Source of the DNA: Sodalis endosymbiont of Henestaris halophilus
Lineage (GTDB): Bacteria > Pseudomonadota > Gammaproteobacteria > Enterobacterales > Enterobacteriaceae
Reading direction: 5' to 3'
DNA length: 64,000 nt
Assembly (NCBI RefSeq): GCF_900161835.1
Contig: NZ_LT897836.1
Coordinates: forward strand, 1,240,001-1,304,000
Below the pieces are notes generated by a model, which ran no database searches, was not told the origin of the DNA, and was given only the letters and a program-made list of their open reading frames with translations. This document shows positions 31,698 to 43,600 of this stretch, in pieces. Within the stretch, counting starts at the first letter, position 1, and every line of letters starts with the position of its first letter. Made by a program: the position numbers and the translations under genes.

Positions 31698-32120
31698 ATG
31701 GGTATTTTAAATCGTTGTCAACACTTTAATATAAAATATTTCTGTCTGCATCCCAAGGGGGAAATAATCGTATCCGGATTTGACTCGCTATTATCGCGTG
31801 ACGACGTTCAGGAGATGCTGCACAAGATCGATTACTTTGCTAGTCTTAGCCTGTTAATAGTTTATCAAACCTATTGCAGCCAACGGACAATGCTGAAGCA
31901 AACCCTACGACGTAAAGCCTACATTGTTGATTATTGGCACCAACATGTCATCATCAGCACCGCCATTCGTCATCTATCTTTTGCTCGGGTGCCTGCAGTA
32001 GGCGTATCGATGAGCATACTGCATCAAACTAGTTATATGGCCTTTATCTACGACTACATCATCAATATTCGTCTCATGCAACTGCATAGAATACGGGCCG
32101 GCCCACGGGCTACTGCTTAA
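31698..32120 (+). CDS. secM: SecM, secretion monitor, with eroded signal and arrest motif
   Basis: SecM is a short-lived exported protein whose translation arrest exposes the secA ribosome binding site when export is slow. Start ATG 31698 gives MGILNRCQHF, like the E. coli start MSGILTRWRQF; a TTG two codons earlier is possible. Identity is clear from VDYWHQHVI and IRHLSFA in the middle and IRAGP near the end. Two things are odd. The hydrophobic core of the signal peptide is broken (HPKGEIIVSGF replaces HLLLGMVAASL). The arrest motif reads YIINIRLMQLHRIRAGP: the Arg-Ala-Gly-Pro core is intact, but the critical Trp and the Gly before IRAGP are both Arg. Length is 140 residues versus 170 in E. 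coli. It may be a dying gene or act only as a leader for secA. Confidence 0.8.
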   Translation: MGILNRCQHFNIKYFCLHPKGEIIVSGFDSLLSRDDVQEMLHKIDYFASLSLLIVYQTYCSQRTMLKQTLRRKAYIVDYWHQHVIISTAIRHLSFARVPAVGVSMSILHQTSYMAFIYDYIINIRLMQLHRIRAGPRATA

Positions 32121-32197
32121 TCCTTAAAGATCGTAACTTTACCACCAACGCCTTTTGGTCGCCGATAAACGGGGACCGTGATGAGATGTAACTAATT

Positions 32198-34807
32198 ATG
32201 TTAACAAAATTATTTACCAAATATTTGAGCAGCCGAAACGATCGTATCCTGCACCGCATGAAAAAAACAGTGGATGCCATCAATCAAATGGAGCCAGCAA
32301 TAGCACAGTTGAGTGATAGAGATCTAAGAGCCAAAACCATCAAATTTCGCGAGCTTATTAAAAAAGGGACGACCATCGATAGTCTGCTTCCGGAAGCTTT
32401 TGCCGTAGTGCGCGAAGCCAGCAAACGTGTGTTCGGCATGCGTCATTTTGACGTGCAATTGATGGGTGGCATTGTGCTTAACAATCGTTGCATCGCCGAA
32501 ATGAGTACCGGTGAAGGAAAAACCTTAACAGCCACCTTGCCAGCGTACCTAAACGCTCTCAGTGGAAAAGGCGTACATATCGTAACAGTGAACGATTATC
32601 TTGCTAAGCGTGATGCGGAAAACAACCTTCCGTTATTTAAATTCCTGGGGCTAAGCGTCGGCATCAACCTACCGGGGATGCCAGCGAAGGATAAGCGCGC
32701 GGCTTACGCCGCCGATATTACCTACGGCACCAATAACGAATATAGTTTTGACTATTTGCGCGACAACATGGCGTTGAGCCTAGAAGAACGAGTGCAGCGA
32801 AAACTACATTATGCACTTCTGGATGAGGTAGATTGCATCTTGATCGATGAAGCACGCACCCCTCTTATTATCTCCGGTCCTGCGGAAGACAGCTCCGATA
32901 TGTATCGTCGCGTGAATAAATTAATACCTCATTTTATTCGCCAAGATAAAGAAGATTCCGATAATTTTCAGGGCGAGGGACACTTTTCGGTAGATGAGAA
33001 ATCTTGTCAGGTAAATTTAACTGAACGGGGACTGGTTATGATTGAAGAATTACTAGTAAAAGCCAGTATTATGGATAAAAAAGCATCACTCTACTCATCC
33101 ACCAACATCATACTGATGCATCATGTGATCGCGGCATTGCGCGCCCACGTACTGTTCAATCGCGATGTAGATTATATTGTTAAAAACGATGAAGTAATTA
33201 TCGTCGACGCACATACTGGACGCACCATGCCAGGAAGACGATGGTCTGAAGGGTTACACCAGGCGATAGAAGCTAAAGAAAATGTAACTATTAAGAATGA
33301 AAACCAGACACTGGCGTCCATTACCTTCCAAAATTATTTCCGACTCTATGAGAAACTAGCGGGTATGACCGGGACTGCTGATACAGAAGCATTTGAGTTC
33401 AGATCTATCTATAAACTAGACACCATCGTGGTGCCTACAAACCAGCCGATGATACGCAAAAATTTCTCTGACTTGATCTATATGACAGAAAAGGAAAAAA
33501 TTGACGCTATTATTGAGGATATTAAATCCTGCACCCAACGTGGTCAGCCGGTACTGGTAGGAACAATCTCCATTGAAAAATCGGAGTTAATTTCCAGAGA
33601 ACTAACAAAAACCGGTATTGCACATAAGGTGCTTAATGCAAAATTCCACGCTATGGAGGCAGAAATCATCGCGCAGGCCGGCCAACCAGGAGCAGTTACT
33701 ATAGCCACTAACATGGCCGGCCGCGGTACTGATATAGTATTAGGAGGTAACTGGCAAGTAGAAATCGCGGCCCTGGAAACGCCGCCGGACAAGCAGAAGA
33801 TCGTTGCCATCAAGAAAGCCTGGTTACAGCGTCATCAGGCAGTGTTGGCAGCAGGAGGTCTTCATATCATTGGCACTGAGCGTCATGAATCGCGTCGTAT
33901 AGACAATCAACTGCGAGGCCGTGCAGGACGTCAGGGAGACGCGGGCTCATCCCGTTTTTACTTATCGATGGAGGATGCCCTAATGCGTATTTTCGCATCC
34001 GATCGCGTTTCAAGTATGATGCGAAAACTGGGAATGAAACCGGGTGAAGCCATCGAGCACCCTTGGATCACCAAGGCGATTGCCAATGCTCAACATAAAG
34101 TGGAAAGCCGTAATTTTGATATCCGCAAGCAACTGCTTGAATATGATGATGTCGCTAACGATCAGCGACGTGCAATCTATACCCAACGCAACGAATTGCT
34201 AAACGTATCCGACATTAGCGCTACCATCAAAAGTATCCGCGACGATGTACTAAAAACTATTTTTAATAACTATATTCCACCCCAATCACTAGAAGAAATG
34301 TGGGATGTACAGAGATTAGAGCAATGTTTAAAAGATGACTTTGATTTGGATCTTTCTATTGCACAATGGGTGAACAATGAACCGGGCCTGCAAGAAGAAA
34401 CCTTACGAGAGCGCGTGCTTAATCATACGTTGATGCAATATCAACATAAGGAAAAGATCGTCGGCAGCGACATAATGCGCAATTTCGAGAAAAGTGTCAT
34501 GCTACAATCGCTTGATTTATTTTGGAAAGAACATCTAGCAGCAATGGATTATCTTCGTCATGGCATACATCTGCGCGGCTATGCGCAAAAAGACCCGAAA
34601 CAAGAGTATAAACGCGAATCTTTTAAGATGTTTTCTTTCATGCTCGAATCGCTAAAATATGAAGTAATTAGCACTCTTAGCAAAGTGCAAGTGCGCATAC
34701 CGGAAGAAGTAGAGACCACGGGGAAAAACGGCATAAACGGCATGCATATGAACTATCAGGTGTCGACGGTAAAACTCGTTACGGGAGTAATACTTCCGCG
34801 GCGCTAG
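32198..34807 (+). CDS. secA: preprotein translocase ATPase SecA, C-terminally truncated
   Basis: SecA drives post-translational export through SecYEG. The 869-residue product contains the Walker A loop [16 protein letters not shown] (about 103-118), Walker B DEVD, the preprotein-binding domain, [20 protein letters not shown], helicase motifs [15 protein letters not shown] and [11 protein letters not shown], and the scaffold helix. It aligns with E. coli SecA to about residue 830, then diverges and stops at 34805. E. coli SecA has 901 residues and ends in a zinc-binding tail that contacts SecB. That tail is present just downstream in another frame (see next entry). The motor part should be active, since C-terminal tails of SecA are known to be dispensable for the basic ATPase. 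Confidence 0.96.
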   Translation: MLTKLFTKYLSSRNDRILHRMKKTVDAINQMEPAIAQLSDRDLRAKTIKFRELIKKGTTIDSLLPEAFAVVREASKRVFGMRHFDVQLMGGIVLNNRCIAEMSTGEGKTLTATLPAYLNALSGKGVHIVTVNDYLAKRDAENNLPLFKFLGLSVGINLPGMPAKDKRAAYAADITYGTNNEYSFDYLRDNMALSLEERVQRKLHYALLDEVDCILIDEARTPLIISGPAEDSSDMYRRVNKLIPHFIRQDKEDSDNFQGEGHFSVDEKSCQVNLTERGLVMIEELLVKASIMDKKASLYSSTNIILMHHVIAALRAHVLFNRDVDYIVKNDEVIIVDAHTGRTMPGRRWSEGLHQAIEAKENVTIKNENQTLASITFQNYFRLYEKLAGMTGTADTEAFEFRSIYKLDTIVVPTNQPMIRKNFSDLIYMTEKEKIDAIIEDIKSCTQRGQPVLVGTISIEKSELISRELTKTGIAHKVLNAKFHAMEAEIIAQAGQPGAVTIATNMAGRGTDIVLGGNWQVEIAALETPPDKQKIVAIKKAWLQRHQAVLAAGGLHIIGTERHESRRIDNQLRGRAGRQGDAGSSRFYLSMEDALMRIFASDRVSSMMRKLGMKPGEAIEHPWITKAIANAQHKVESRNFDIRKQLLEYDDVANDQRRAIYTQRNELLNVSDISATIKSIRDDVLKTIFNNYIPPQSLEEMWDVQRLEQCLKDDFDLDLSIAQWVNNEPGLQEETLRERVLNHTLMQYQHKEKIVGSDIMRNFEKSVMLQSLDLFWKEHLAAMDYLRHGIHLRGYAQKDPKQEYKRESFKMFSFMLESLKYEVISTLSKVQVRIPEEVETTGKNGINGMHMNYQVSTVKLVTGVILPRR

Positions 34808-34887
34808 AAAACCTTAAAATCGGGCAAAATAATCTTTGTCCGAGCGTTTTAGGTAAGAAATTCAAACAATGTCACGGAAAATTATAG
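34808..34887 (+). pseudogene. secA: frameshifted zinc-binding tail of secA
   Basis: Read one base back from the secA frame, the DNA gives [10 protein letters not shown], then QNNLCPSVLGKKFKQCHGKL and a TAG at 34885-34887. E. coli SecA ends KVGRNDPCPCG, SGKKYKQCHGRLQ. Length and order match precisely, so a frameshift in the variable linker (between about 34700 and 34780) separated the tail from the gene. One of the zinc ligands is also lost (CPC has become CPS), which indicates relaxed selection on this domain. Confidence 0.8.
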
Positions 34888-34899
34888 TCAGGCGAGAAT

Positions 34900-35513
34900 A
34901 TTAAAGCAGTGAGCAATCGTTCGTTACGCTAGATCTGCCGGACCTTTTATTAAAAATAAGTTATATTTTCAAAAGGAGGCGGTCTAGTAATATGAGTTTA
35001 TGTTCAGGAAGGATAATAACGACGTCGCTATTAATCATGGCAGAAGGTATTATTCATTATACTCGGTGGGGAGTATGTATTGCCATTTCCGCCTTAGCGA
35101 AATTATTTATAAAAAACTTTAACACTGCCTTAATATTAATAGTGTAATGTAAGGTATAAAACCTAATTAGAGTCCGAAATTCATCAACAACGATATCTAT
35201 CCTTGCCGATAAGCATGTTTGCGTGTTGGTGTTCACGGCAAGTTACTAATCTGTAAATTTTTTAGGCTAAACACAAGCCTTATAAGCAACCCACTGTGCG
35301 CTGGTCACGAATTATTTTTCTTAACGAAGCAGAATAATCCTCACCCGAGGGGGTAAGGGTTTGAATTTCGTGCAGATAGTAGGCATACCGTCTGCTGTTC
35401 GATACAATAACAGTTAAGAGGTAATAGATTTTTAATAAAGCAGGCTTATACCATCGATGCTTATAGAACGCGTGTCGTGAGCAACAACAAGATCTAAAGA
35501 GCATTAAAGTCAA
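34900..35513 (-). pseudogene. ftsP: probable sufI (ftsP) relic
   Basis: The place directly downstream of plsC belongs to sufI (ftsP) in E. coli. A 77-codon minus-strand frame (35280-35513) contains SRRYAYYLHEIQ followed by LTPSGEDYSASL. This resembles the mature N-terminal part of SufI (SRRGQPLFMTVQ, then FTPGTRASV) at about the expected distance from the gene start. SufI is a Tat-exported multicopper-oxidase-like protein that stabilises the divisome under stress. The rest of the gene is not recognisable and at least half must be deleted. Confidence 0.4.
34992..35147 (+). CDS. possible 51-codon small ORF with strong ribosome binding site
   Basis: An ATG at 34992 is preceded by AAAAGGAGGCGG (about ten bases upstream) and opens a 51-codon frame that starts MSLCSGRIITTSLLIMAEG. 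The C-terminal half is hydrophobic. I do not recognise it, and mutT, which follows secA in E. coli, does not match. The perfect Shine-Dalgarno sequence is the only support; it may be chance or a decayed gene start. Confidence 0.2.
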   Translation: MSLCSGRIITTSLLIMAEGIIHYTRWGVCIAISALAKLFIKNFNTALILIV

Positions 35514-35518
35514 TATCT

Positions 35519-36256
35519 TTAGCGTTCATCAAGCGCTTCTATCTTAGCTACTTCCACGTTCAGTTCATCTAGCTTATTTTTCATTAAGTTCCGACAATAC
35601 CTGGTCAATACGCGCACTTGTGCTCGATTGTAACTTGCAGTATCAATCGGCGGTAGTATTTCTATAATGACTAAGCCATTAGACCAGCGATTGAGTTTAA
35701 TTTTGTTTGAGGTATTAGAAACGCAAATTGGCACAATAGGAACCTCAGCGGCAATTGCCGCGTAAAATGCTCCGGTTTTAAAAGGCAATAAACCGCGCCC
35801 GCGACTACGGGTGCCTTCAGGAAACATCCAAATAGAAATATTACGTTTTTTAATGTGTTGTACAATTTTATTAATTGTGCTATGAGCACGGGTGTTATTA
35901 TCGCGATCAATAAGCAAATTACCAGTCAACCAATAAAGTAGTCCAAACAGTGGCATCCAAAGCAAGCTTTTTTTTCCTACTGTTACAGTACGAGGCTGCA
36001 CCACATATGCAGCGGTCACCATATCATAGTTGTTCTGATGATTTGCGATATAAATGCAATTTTGCGGTAGAGTCACACCCTCGGGATAGCGAACTTTCAA
36101 TTGGATGCCAAACATAGGAGACATACTGCCAAACCAGCGGCCAAAGGTAGCAACATGCCGAGGATCTCGCGGGCTGAACAAGCAGTAAATTAAGCCAAAA
36201 ATGCATATAGTTATAGATAGTAACACCACAAAAATGGTGCGAACAATAGCAATCAT
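35519..36256 (-). CDS. plsC: 1-acylglycerol-3-phosphate O-acyltransferase
   Basis: PlsC acylates lysophosphatidic acid to phosphatidic acid, an essential step in phospholipid synthesis at the inner membrane. The 245-residue product equals E. coli PlsC in length. It has an N-terminal membrane segment (about 4-27), the catalytic NHQNNYD motif (HX4D, about 73-79), GKKSLLWMPLFG, NLLIDRDN, FPEGTRSRG (about 147-155) and VPIVPICVS. It lies between the sufI relic and the parC pseudogene, so it survives alone from the parC-plsC-sufI set and needs its own or read-through transcription. Confidence 0.97.
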   Translation of the reverse strand: MIAIVRTIFVVLLSITICIFGLIYCLFSPRDPRHVATFGRWFGSMSPMFGIQLKVRYPEGVTLPQNCIYIANHQNNYDMVTAAYVVQPRTVTVGKKSLLWMPLFGLLYWLTGNLLIDRDNNTRAHSTINKIVQHIKKRNISIWMFPEGTRSRGRGLLPFKTGAFYAAIAAEVPIVPICVSNTSNKIKLNRWSNGLVIIEILPPIDTASYNRAQVRVLTRYCRNLMKNKLDELNVEVAKIEALDER

Positions 36257-36420
36257 AGTTACACTTAACTTTTAGCCGAGATTAGTATAATAACTTACAG
36301 ACAAAATACACAATAATTATCTCGATCAGCGGACGGTGTTTAAAACAGCATAGTATTATTATTTATTACCGTATAGCATCGGTCATGCAAGTGATATTGT
36401 TTTTTCTTTTCTTGCGCCAA

Positions 36421-38669
36421 CTAGTGGATCGATAATTTCCACTTAATCAATATGACGCAATCCGCGCGGTAACAGTATTCTATTATGACCTCGTTCGGCA
36501 CTAAATTTTGCAAGTCTTTAGAACGCAGAATGCGCTTGCATTTTCCGATATGAAAAATGGCAGAAGCCTGGTTAGACAACAAATAAAGACTCGCGAGGTC
36601 ATCCTTACCTGAAACAATATCCTCGGAAGGAATAGAAATAATTTTATTGCCTTTTCCTCTCGACAACTGAGATAAAGTATCAACGGGGAACATAAGCAAC
36701 CGCCCGGCAGTAGTTAGCGCCAATAAATTATGAGCAGTATCTTTTATCCATAACGGCAACAACACTTTTTTTGTTGAGATAACGTCAAAAGAGCCTTGTT
36801 GGCACGATTACGTGTGACTTAGCTTGCTAAAAGCTACACACGAAACCATAGCCAGCATCGGAGGCTATAAGCAATTTCTAATCGGCTGCGCCGGTGAGCA
36901 TTTGCTTAACCGAGGCTACAAGAGGTAAAGTAAGCTTACTGGTCAACGGGCTCACCTTGGCTGCGCGGCAATGGCAGGTTAATAGACTCTAATGCGTAAC
37001 TACGTCCGGTGGAATCTATAAATACCACTGGATGATTGCTATTTCCATGCACTGACACCCAATAATTATCACCGGAACGGTAACAGAGTCTATGCGGATC
37101 GATTGTATGGACCTTGACGCTGCGTATCCATCCCATAGTAGACAAAATCACCGTAATTGGTTCCGGCGGCAGCAAGCTTACTTTTGCTCAATATTTTGCC
37201 TCTTCACGTTGCATCAACGGTAAAAGACGTACATCGCCGTAAGTGGCAGCATCCGCTTGATTTCTTTTTTTAGCATGCTTTTGAACTTGCGTTCAAAAGT
37301 CAGGATTGCCTGGATATTGTTACACTCTTTCTCAAGATTATTCTGTTCGCATCGTAACTGCATTTCTTTTAGTTTAGCTACATGACAGAGTTTCAACTCA
37401 AGAATAGCGTCAACCTTGGATATCGCTTAACTCGAAACGCTGTATCAGAATCTGTTTAGGTTCACTCTCGGAGTGAATGATATGAATTACCTCATCCAAG
37501 TTGAGGTAGGCGACCAGCAAACCTGTTATAATGTACAACCGACGTCTTATTGACTCTAGCCAGAAGTTAAGCCGGCGGCGCACAATGCCGCGACGATAAA
37601 CCAGCCATTCCGACAAAATATCGTTCAGATTTTTTAATTCCAGACGGCCATTCAAACCGATCATGTTCATATTGACGCGATAACCACGTTCTAAATCAGT
37701 GGTGGCGAACAGATGATGCATAACCGGCATCATATCACAGCAATTAGAGCGCGGGACAATAACCAGGCGAGTCTGGTTTTTATGATCAGATTCATCGTGC
37801 AAATTCTCTATCATCGATAATTTTTTCGCGCGCACCTGAATGGCTATCTGTTCTAGCACTTTGGTACTAGAAACCTGATACGGCAAAGATATTATGACCG
37901 CTTCACTATTTTCGACTGTCCATAGCGCTCGCATGCACACGGATTCACGACCAGTTTTATACATCTTACGCAGATCTTCAAGGGGGTAATTATTACTTGC
38001 CTCAGTTGGAAAATCTGGTCCCTTTACGTGTTCCATTAAGTTTTCCAAAGTAGCGGCAGGATTTTCTAACAGCGCAATAACCGCTGACGCTACTTCGTGT
38101 ATATTATGCGGCGGTATATCAGTTGCCATTCTAACTTCGATTCCAGTCGTGCCATTAAGCAACACATTAGGTAATCTAGACGCAGCATATTTGGTTCTTC
38201 TAACTTCCCGTTAAAATTAGGCACATAATTAACAGTTCCCTGCTTCAACTCGCCAAGCAATACTTCAGCGCATAGCTAGACAGACGCGATTCTGTCTAGC
38301 GCATGGCGGCGAAAGATTTGGGATCGTCTGGAGCTCTCCAGTTACCCTAACCATCTACCATAGGGTAACGGACACGAAAAGTGTTGTGCCATCAGTACCA
38401 TGGCTTCGTAAGCAGGAGATATTGCCGTGAGGATGGTATTGACCTGATACATCACCAATAGTGCACGCTGACTTTTTGTATTTTGCACTAGCATTCAGCC
38501 ATAATTCTTATATCGCTTAAACAATACGGCATTGTACCGACTTTAGCCCACTGCCAATAAACGGCAGTGCTCGATCCATGATAACGTACATTGAGTATTT
38601 ACGGTATGCACTTTCTATAAATTTATGCAGAGCCATACGTTCGCCGGTGTCATGATTTATCTCGCTCAT
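36421..38669 (-). pseudogene. parC: parC pseudogene (topoisomerase IV subunit A)
   Basis: A recent pseudogene of nearly full length. The native ATG is at 38669. Successive frames read MALHKFIESAY, YSMYVIMDRALPFIG, YHPHG, then a 252-codon open block (37410-38165) with TDIPPHNIHEVA and DESDHKNQTRLVIVPRSN, a block with KEMQLRCEQNNLEKE (37214-37396), LPPEPITVILSTMGWIRSV (36936-37175) and the last C-terminal blade with GRLLMFPVDTLSQLSRGKGN (36421-36765). Frameshifts separate the blocks; the catalytic tyrosine region is interrupted. With parE also decayed, the cell must decatenate chromosomes by gyrase or another route. Confidence 0.95.
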
Positions 38670-38749
38670 TGATTATTATTTCCTTTGACCGCGATTACAT
38701 GAACAATCAAAATCATATTGATAAGCGGATGGTATGGAATTTACAAGTA

Positions 38750-40640
38750 GATACTTAACTTTTCTGGTCCACGACTGCAAAATCACTAGCGTAGCGCCAA
38801 TACGCTAACATCTTTATGTCACGCAATATTCCGTAAAATAAATAATAGAATCTCAGAAGTTAGATAAACTATCACGCGCATTTAAATATATCTTTTGTTA
38901 ACTAATTAATTTATGAAAGAAAATAAAATATAGAAAACTATCATCACGGCAATTATAGGAATCATAATCAAATTAGCACAAAATACACGGGTTTATCCGC
39001 TATCGTAGTGCTCAAGTCAACCGTGTTAGCCGAAAGACAAATGCTGAGAAGATACTTTGTTTGCCAACTATATTAAACAGTGATCGTAACATAAAACTGA
39101 ACTTTCCTTTGCATTTTATGCAAACGATAAAAAAATTAGGCATTTTTAAACAATACTGCCAAATGCAAATATAGATTCTCATCGCGCTAATATTTATAAC
39201 AACATAATAAATGTCACTATTAATGTTTTATATAGTTATACCGCGTCTAAATGCAGCTAACAGAACACTAATATAATTTGTCACGGCTATTTTTTGTATC
39301 TTTGATCTTGCGAAAATAATGCGAAAAAGGCTAAACCTACCGGGTGTACTGTTATCGCTGGTTGAAATTAGGCGTGTAACTCGAAGACATATGAGTAGCT
39401 ATAGCAGATATTTCGATCAAAGAATAGTAATTATTCTTAGCAATATTCTAATTTTCTATTTTTATTGTTGAATCATAGTCGCTTTAATTATGATATCGAT
39501 CATGTGATCGATTTGCATATATAATAATAGGAATTTAAAATCATCTTATCAGACGGGATAACATTGTTCATCGTATGATGTCATCCACCCATCAAAAGCC
39601 GTTTTAACTACATCAAAGACAGACAATATGTTTAGAAAAATGCCGGCACCCCAACTTTGCGGACACTCAGGCATGTTGCGATATACGAGCATCTAACATT
39701 GAAAAATAAATGAAATGAGCGCGGAAATCATCAAAATATCTTAGTAGATTATGCTGGAACACGTAGCCCATTTTCAGTATCTTCCTAATTATAATGTGCT
39801 AGCTTCAATGTACACCGGATAAGCTACAGAATACCATACTTTATCGCATTCTGTAGCACCTCGAACAAAAAGAGTTGTTAAGTAGCCAGACTTGGCTGGT
39901 ATTACATTAAAACTCTTTCTATTTCTAGGCAGTGACATCTTTATGCAGCAATGTTTCCCGGTTGTCGTAAAATTACTATATTTAAGTTTTGCCAGACCTG
40001 ACCGTCGATTCCAAATAATTACGCACTAAAACCGCATTGCTTCTAATTAGATCTTTAAAAAAAATCTTATGTTACTAACGATATTTTAGTAATTAAGAAA
40101 CAAGTAACTTCTTTTATTACCTCTAACGGCTGATAGAACTTAGTGGTAAAATAATGGTGGCGCAAGATGCATACCTAGCTTGTATGCAGCATCTGCATAC
40201 AAATTATTGTATAAATTAGCTACAATCAATAATAATTAGAAAAATCGTTCTATGTTATCATATTTTATAGAATATCGTGATATAAATACTGATGCTGTCG
40301 TATATATCTAACTATAGCAGTATGTTAAAGAACAAAAATTCTATCTAGATATGATGAGCGATCAAGCATCAATAACTGAGATTGTCTAAGATAATCACGT
40401 ATAATTAAGCTTATTTAAAAGAAGATACTACAACTGACATAGTTAATAAACTATTACCGACAGTATACTGGTGGCTAATCTCAGTGTGCAAAGTTTAAAA
40501 CACTCACTTCTGAATTATTAGCAAATCTAGTGCATAAAATTATGCTACTTGGCTTTTATTTTTATCTTTTATTTAGATAATACTTCACTACCAAGATCAG
40601 AACGTTAACTTCCCTTTGCCGTTTATAAGATTATTGTAGC
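38750..40640 (-). pseudogene. parE: parE relic (topoisomerase IV subunit B)
   Basis: Directly upstream of parC the minus strand retains the end of parE. RVIVYLTSEILLFILRNIA parallels RRLVQLTIDDEDDQRTDA, then DIKMLAYWR parallels AMMDMLLAKKR, and a TAA follows at about the native distance. Weak matches (KMQRKVQF for the KRKKGKPNVQRF region) lie about 200 bases upstream. I could not read the ATPase domain, so the 5' end is set from the usual length of 630 codons. The state is far more decayed than parC. Confidence 0.5.
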
Positions 40641-43600
40641 AAGATAGAGCAATTTTATACATAGATATTATTTTTTCTTACGAGCCATACTTTTTCACGT
40701 GTTAGCTTCGAATCTTCATTGTAGCAAAATGCATGTTAAATAAGATTTATAGTTATTTTACAATTATTATCCTAACGAAATGTCGTAGAATTTTTAAAAT
40801 TTTTACGATCTTTCTATAGCTTATTCATGACTGCGAGAAACTTCGCTAAACACCTTGCTAACAAAATAAAAAATCTTTTTTATCTGCATACTCATAATCA
40901 GTATGTAATGTTGATAGAGGATTGATTTAGATTTTGAGAGTTAAATCAGTAGTAAATGCTTTGCTCGTTGGTCTATCTATAATATAAAGAATTTTAGGTT
41001 AACATAAGACTTAAGAGTAAGTAACTTATCTCAGTGCCCCACACTCATGCGTATATGATATATACTGATTCAGCGGCCAATTTTTCAAATACATGACAAA
41101 ACAGTGATGTGCACTACTGATGTGTTGTCTTAAACATGCTAGTCCGCTAACAAAAATGTAAATATCATTGATATACGTAGTAATCGAAAAAACGCAATGG
41201 CACGATGTTTAAAAGTAGAGCGCTAGTATTTTAAAAAATAGCTAGTAGTGAATAAAACCCGGAGGCTTTTTATTCAAACCAAACATTGCTCATGGCCGCC
41301 AGGTATATCTTAAACCTGTTATCTCCAGCGTTAGGTTAATTAATTTTACAACCAACGATACTAGCGTGTAATTATTAGTATGCTTTGTTGCCATCTTTGT
41401 TTAGTTAAAATTGATTATAGCTCACATATTGCGGGTGGCTTTTCAACATTAAATAATAATTTATATTAATATTCAGCTAGGTTTCCTGGTTCAATACCTT
41501 TTCATCGTCAGAAAATAAATATACATGCTAATAAAAGTAATATTATCAGTTAATTACTGGTTATAAGAAAATGCATCGTAATCTAATAATTTAGGAAAAT
41601 TACCGCCGACTTAGTATACATCTTGATGTACGCAAAGATGTATTGCTATGAGCAAAGGTATGAGTACGTTCGAATAAAATATGGCGATTTAGCCGTAATA
41701 GTTGTACAATACAAACTGTACTATTCCCTCTTGCCTCTGCTTTAAGGCAGACTTAGTGCCGCGCAATCTTTTATTAAACATGGCGTTATTACAACATAGA
41801 CACTACTAAACTTGGATAAGCTCCCTTTGTTTATTGTTATAAAGCCGATAAGTAAGGATGTTATAGACCAGCATAGTACTATGGCTAGGCCACAGAATTT
41901 TAAAGAAATAAAATCAATATCGATTGATAGTCATTCTCACGCGATAATGCGACTAAACTATTTTAAAAGGCGATACAGGAAAGAAGCTAAAACCATTGTG
42001 TTACGTACAAATCAAACCATCACAAGACATCTTATTTTTATTTATCAAATACCTTACAGAACAAGGTAAATATTTTACTTTGTCTTTAAGAGACATCTTG
42101 TTTATATGAAGAAACATAATACAAAATTACAGATAGCTATGCTAACTCTACGTGTGAAAAAGGGTTGTAGATATACCATAGCTAAGGAAACCAACCGAGT
42201 GATCACTGTAGCGAAGACCATAACATATCCCCGGAGCATTTAATATATGAAACAATGAGAAACAGATATCTTTAAGCACCAATGGTAAAAAAATCTTAAA
42301 ATAAGTAAATTACTTACTTTCATGAATACCTAATGCATACCACACTACCTGGTCTCGGTTAAACCTAATAGTTCTAAGAATAACTGATGAATTAAAAAAC
42401 TTTTAAACAACCGATGAGAAGTTAAGGTGATCAGTAGACTAAATTGCCATGAATTATATAAGCTATATTAGCTACATTATAATTACCATCCAGTTTTTTA
42501 TACGTAACGCCTCCGACAGCGTTGTTACTGCGCCATAGAGCTAAACACTACATTATTTTTGCTGGGAAATAAACGATCAACATAGCGCAACCTGCAATCG
42601 GTAACGAACTAATCTCTAGTATTAGCTAGTTATAATGTATTAATGTTATCATTTAGTCTAAGAAAATAATGTATTTTTCTTATTGAAGTTATATCACTAA
42701 ATATTAATAAGAGATTAGTTAACTTATCCGAATGATATTCGGCCACCGTTTTTGCAAAACGTCTAGTTTTTTTATACAAACTGATTATCAAAATAGATAC
42801 AACCGCGTAGCTGATAAGCACCTTATGCGATTGAATACTAACTCATATGCAGCTTAGTATACGGACACAGCCATTACTTTTTTATATTATTACGCTATAG
42901 CTCTTCACCGAAGAAAGGACAGCATTGCACAATTTAGACCAGATGATATGTAAATTAACGTTTTATTATAACCATTGCAGTTATATAATTGTAGTATTTC
43001 CCAAGATAATCTAGACAATAGCTTCGTTTTTCTTTTTCTCCACACGATAAAGTTGCTGAAGCAGCATATTTTTAAAAGATTCTGATGATACAACGTATTT
43101 ATACCCAACATTTTTTGTGAGAAGTTGTAACCTTAACCGGCCATCGCTTTGTTAGATAGCTGAAATATGTCTAATTGACTATCAGTTATTGACCTGCAAA
43201 TATTTTTACTGACGCCGCATTTATCTATGCAACTAACACTACTACCAGGTTAGATCGTTTCCTTAGCGATGCGAGATCGCTATATTTTAACACGTTCTGC
43301 GGCTTATTTTTGTAACGTGTAATAATATCTATGACTAAACATGATGCTGACACCGCCTGGATCTTTATGATAGAAAATCTAGTGTGTTTCGTGGATCCCT
43401 AACAATAATCAATATTAACGATTTTTAATACAGATTGAAGTATTGTTAATATTATTCAGACTCATTTAACTGTGTACACCCAAGTGCCAAACCTGTTTAT
43501 TTTCTTGCACTCACTCCGTGCATTAAACATTATCGGTTTCCCGCAGACTTGGATTGTGGGGAAGGGGGAAATAATATCATAGATATTCACGCCGCCTTAC

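Noticed and set aside
39495-39512. Palindrome ATCGATCATGTGATCGAT
   Set aside because: Lies within the parE relic region and has no gene next to it; likely chance.
41812-42069. 85-codon plus-strand frame
   Set aside because: TTG start, no ribosome binding site, no family resemblance, lysine/isoleucine-rich composition as expected of random AT-rich DNA.
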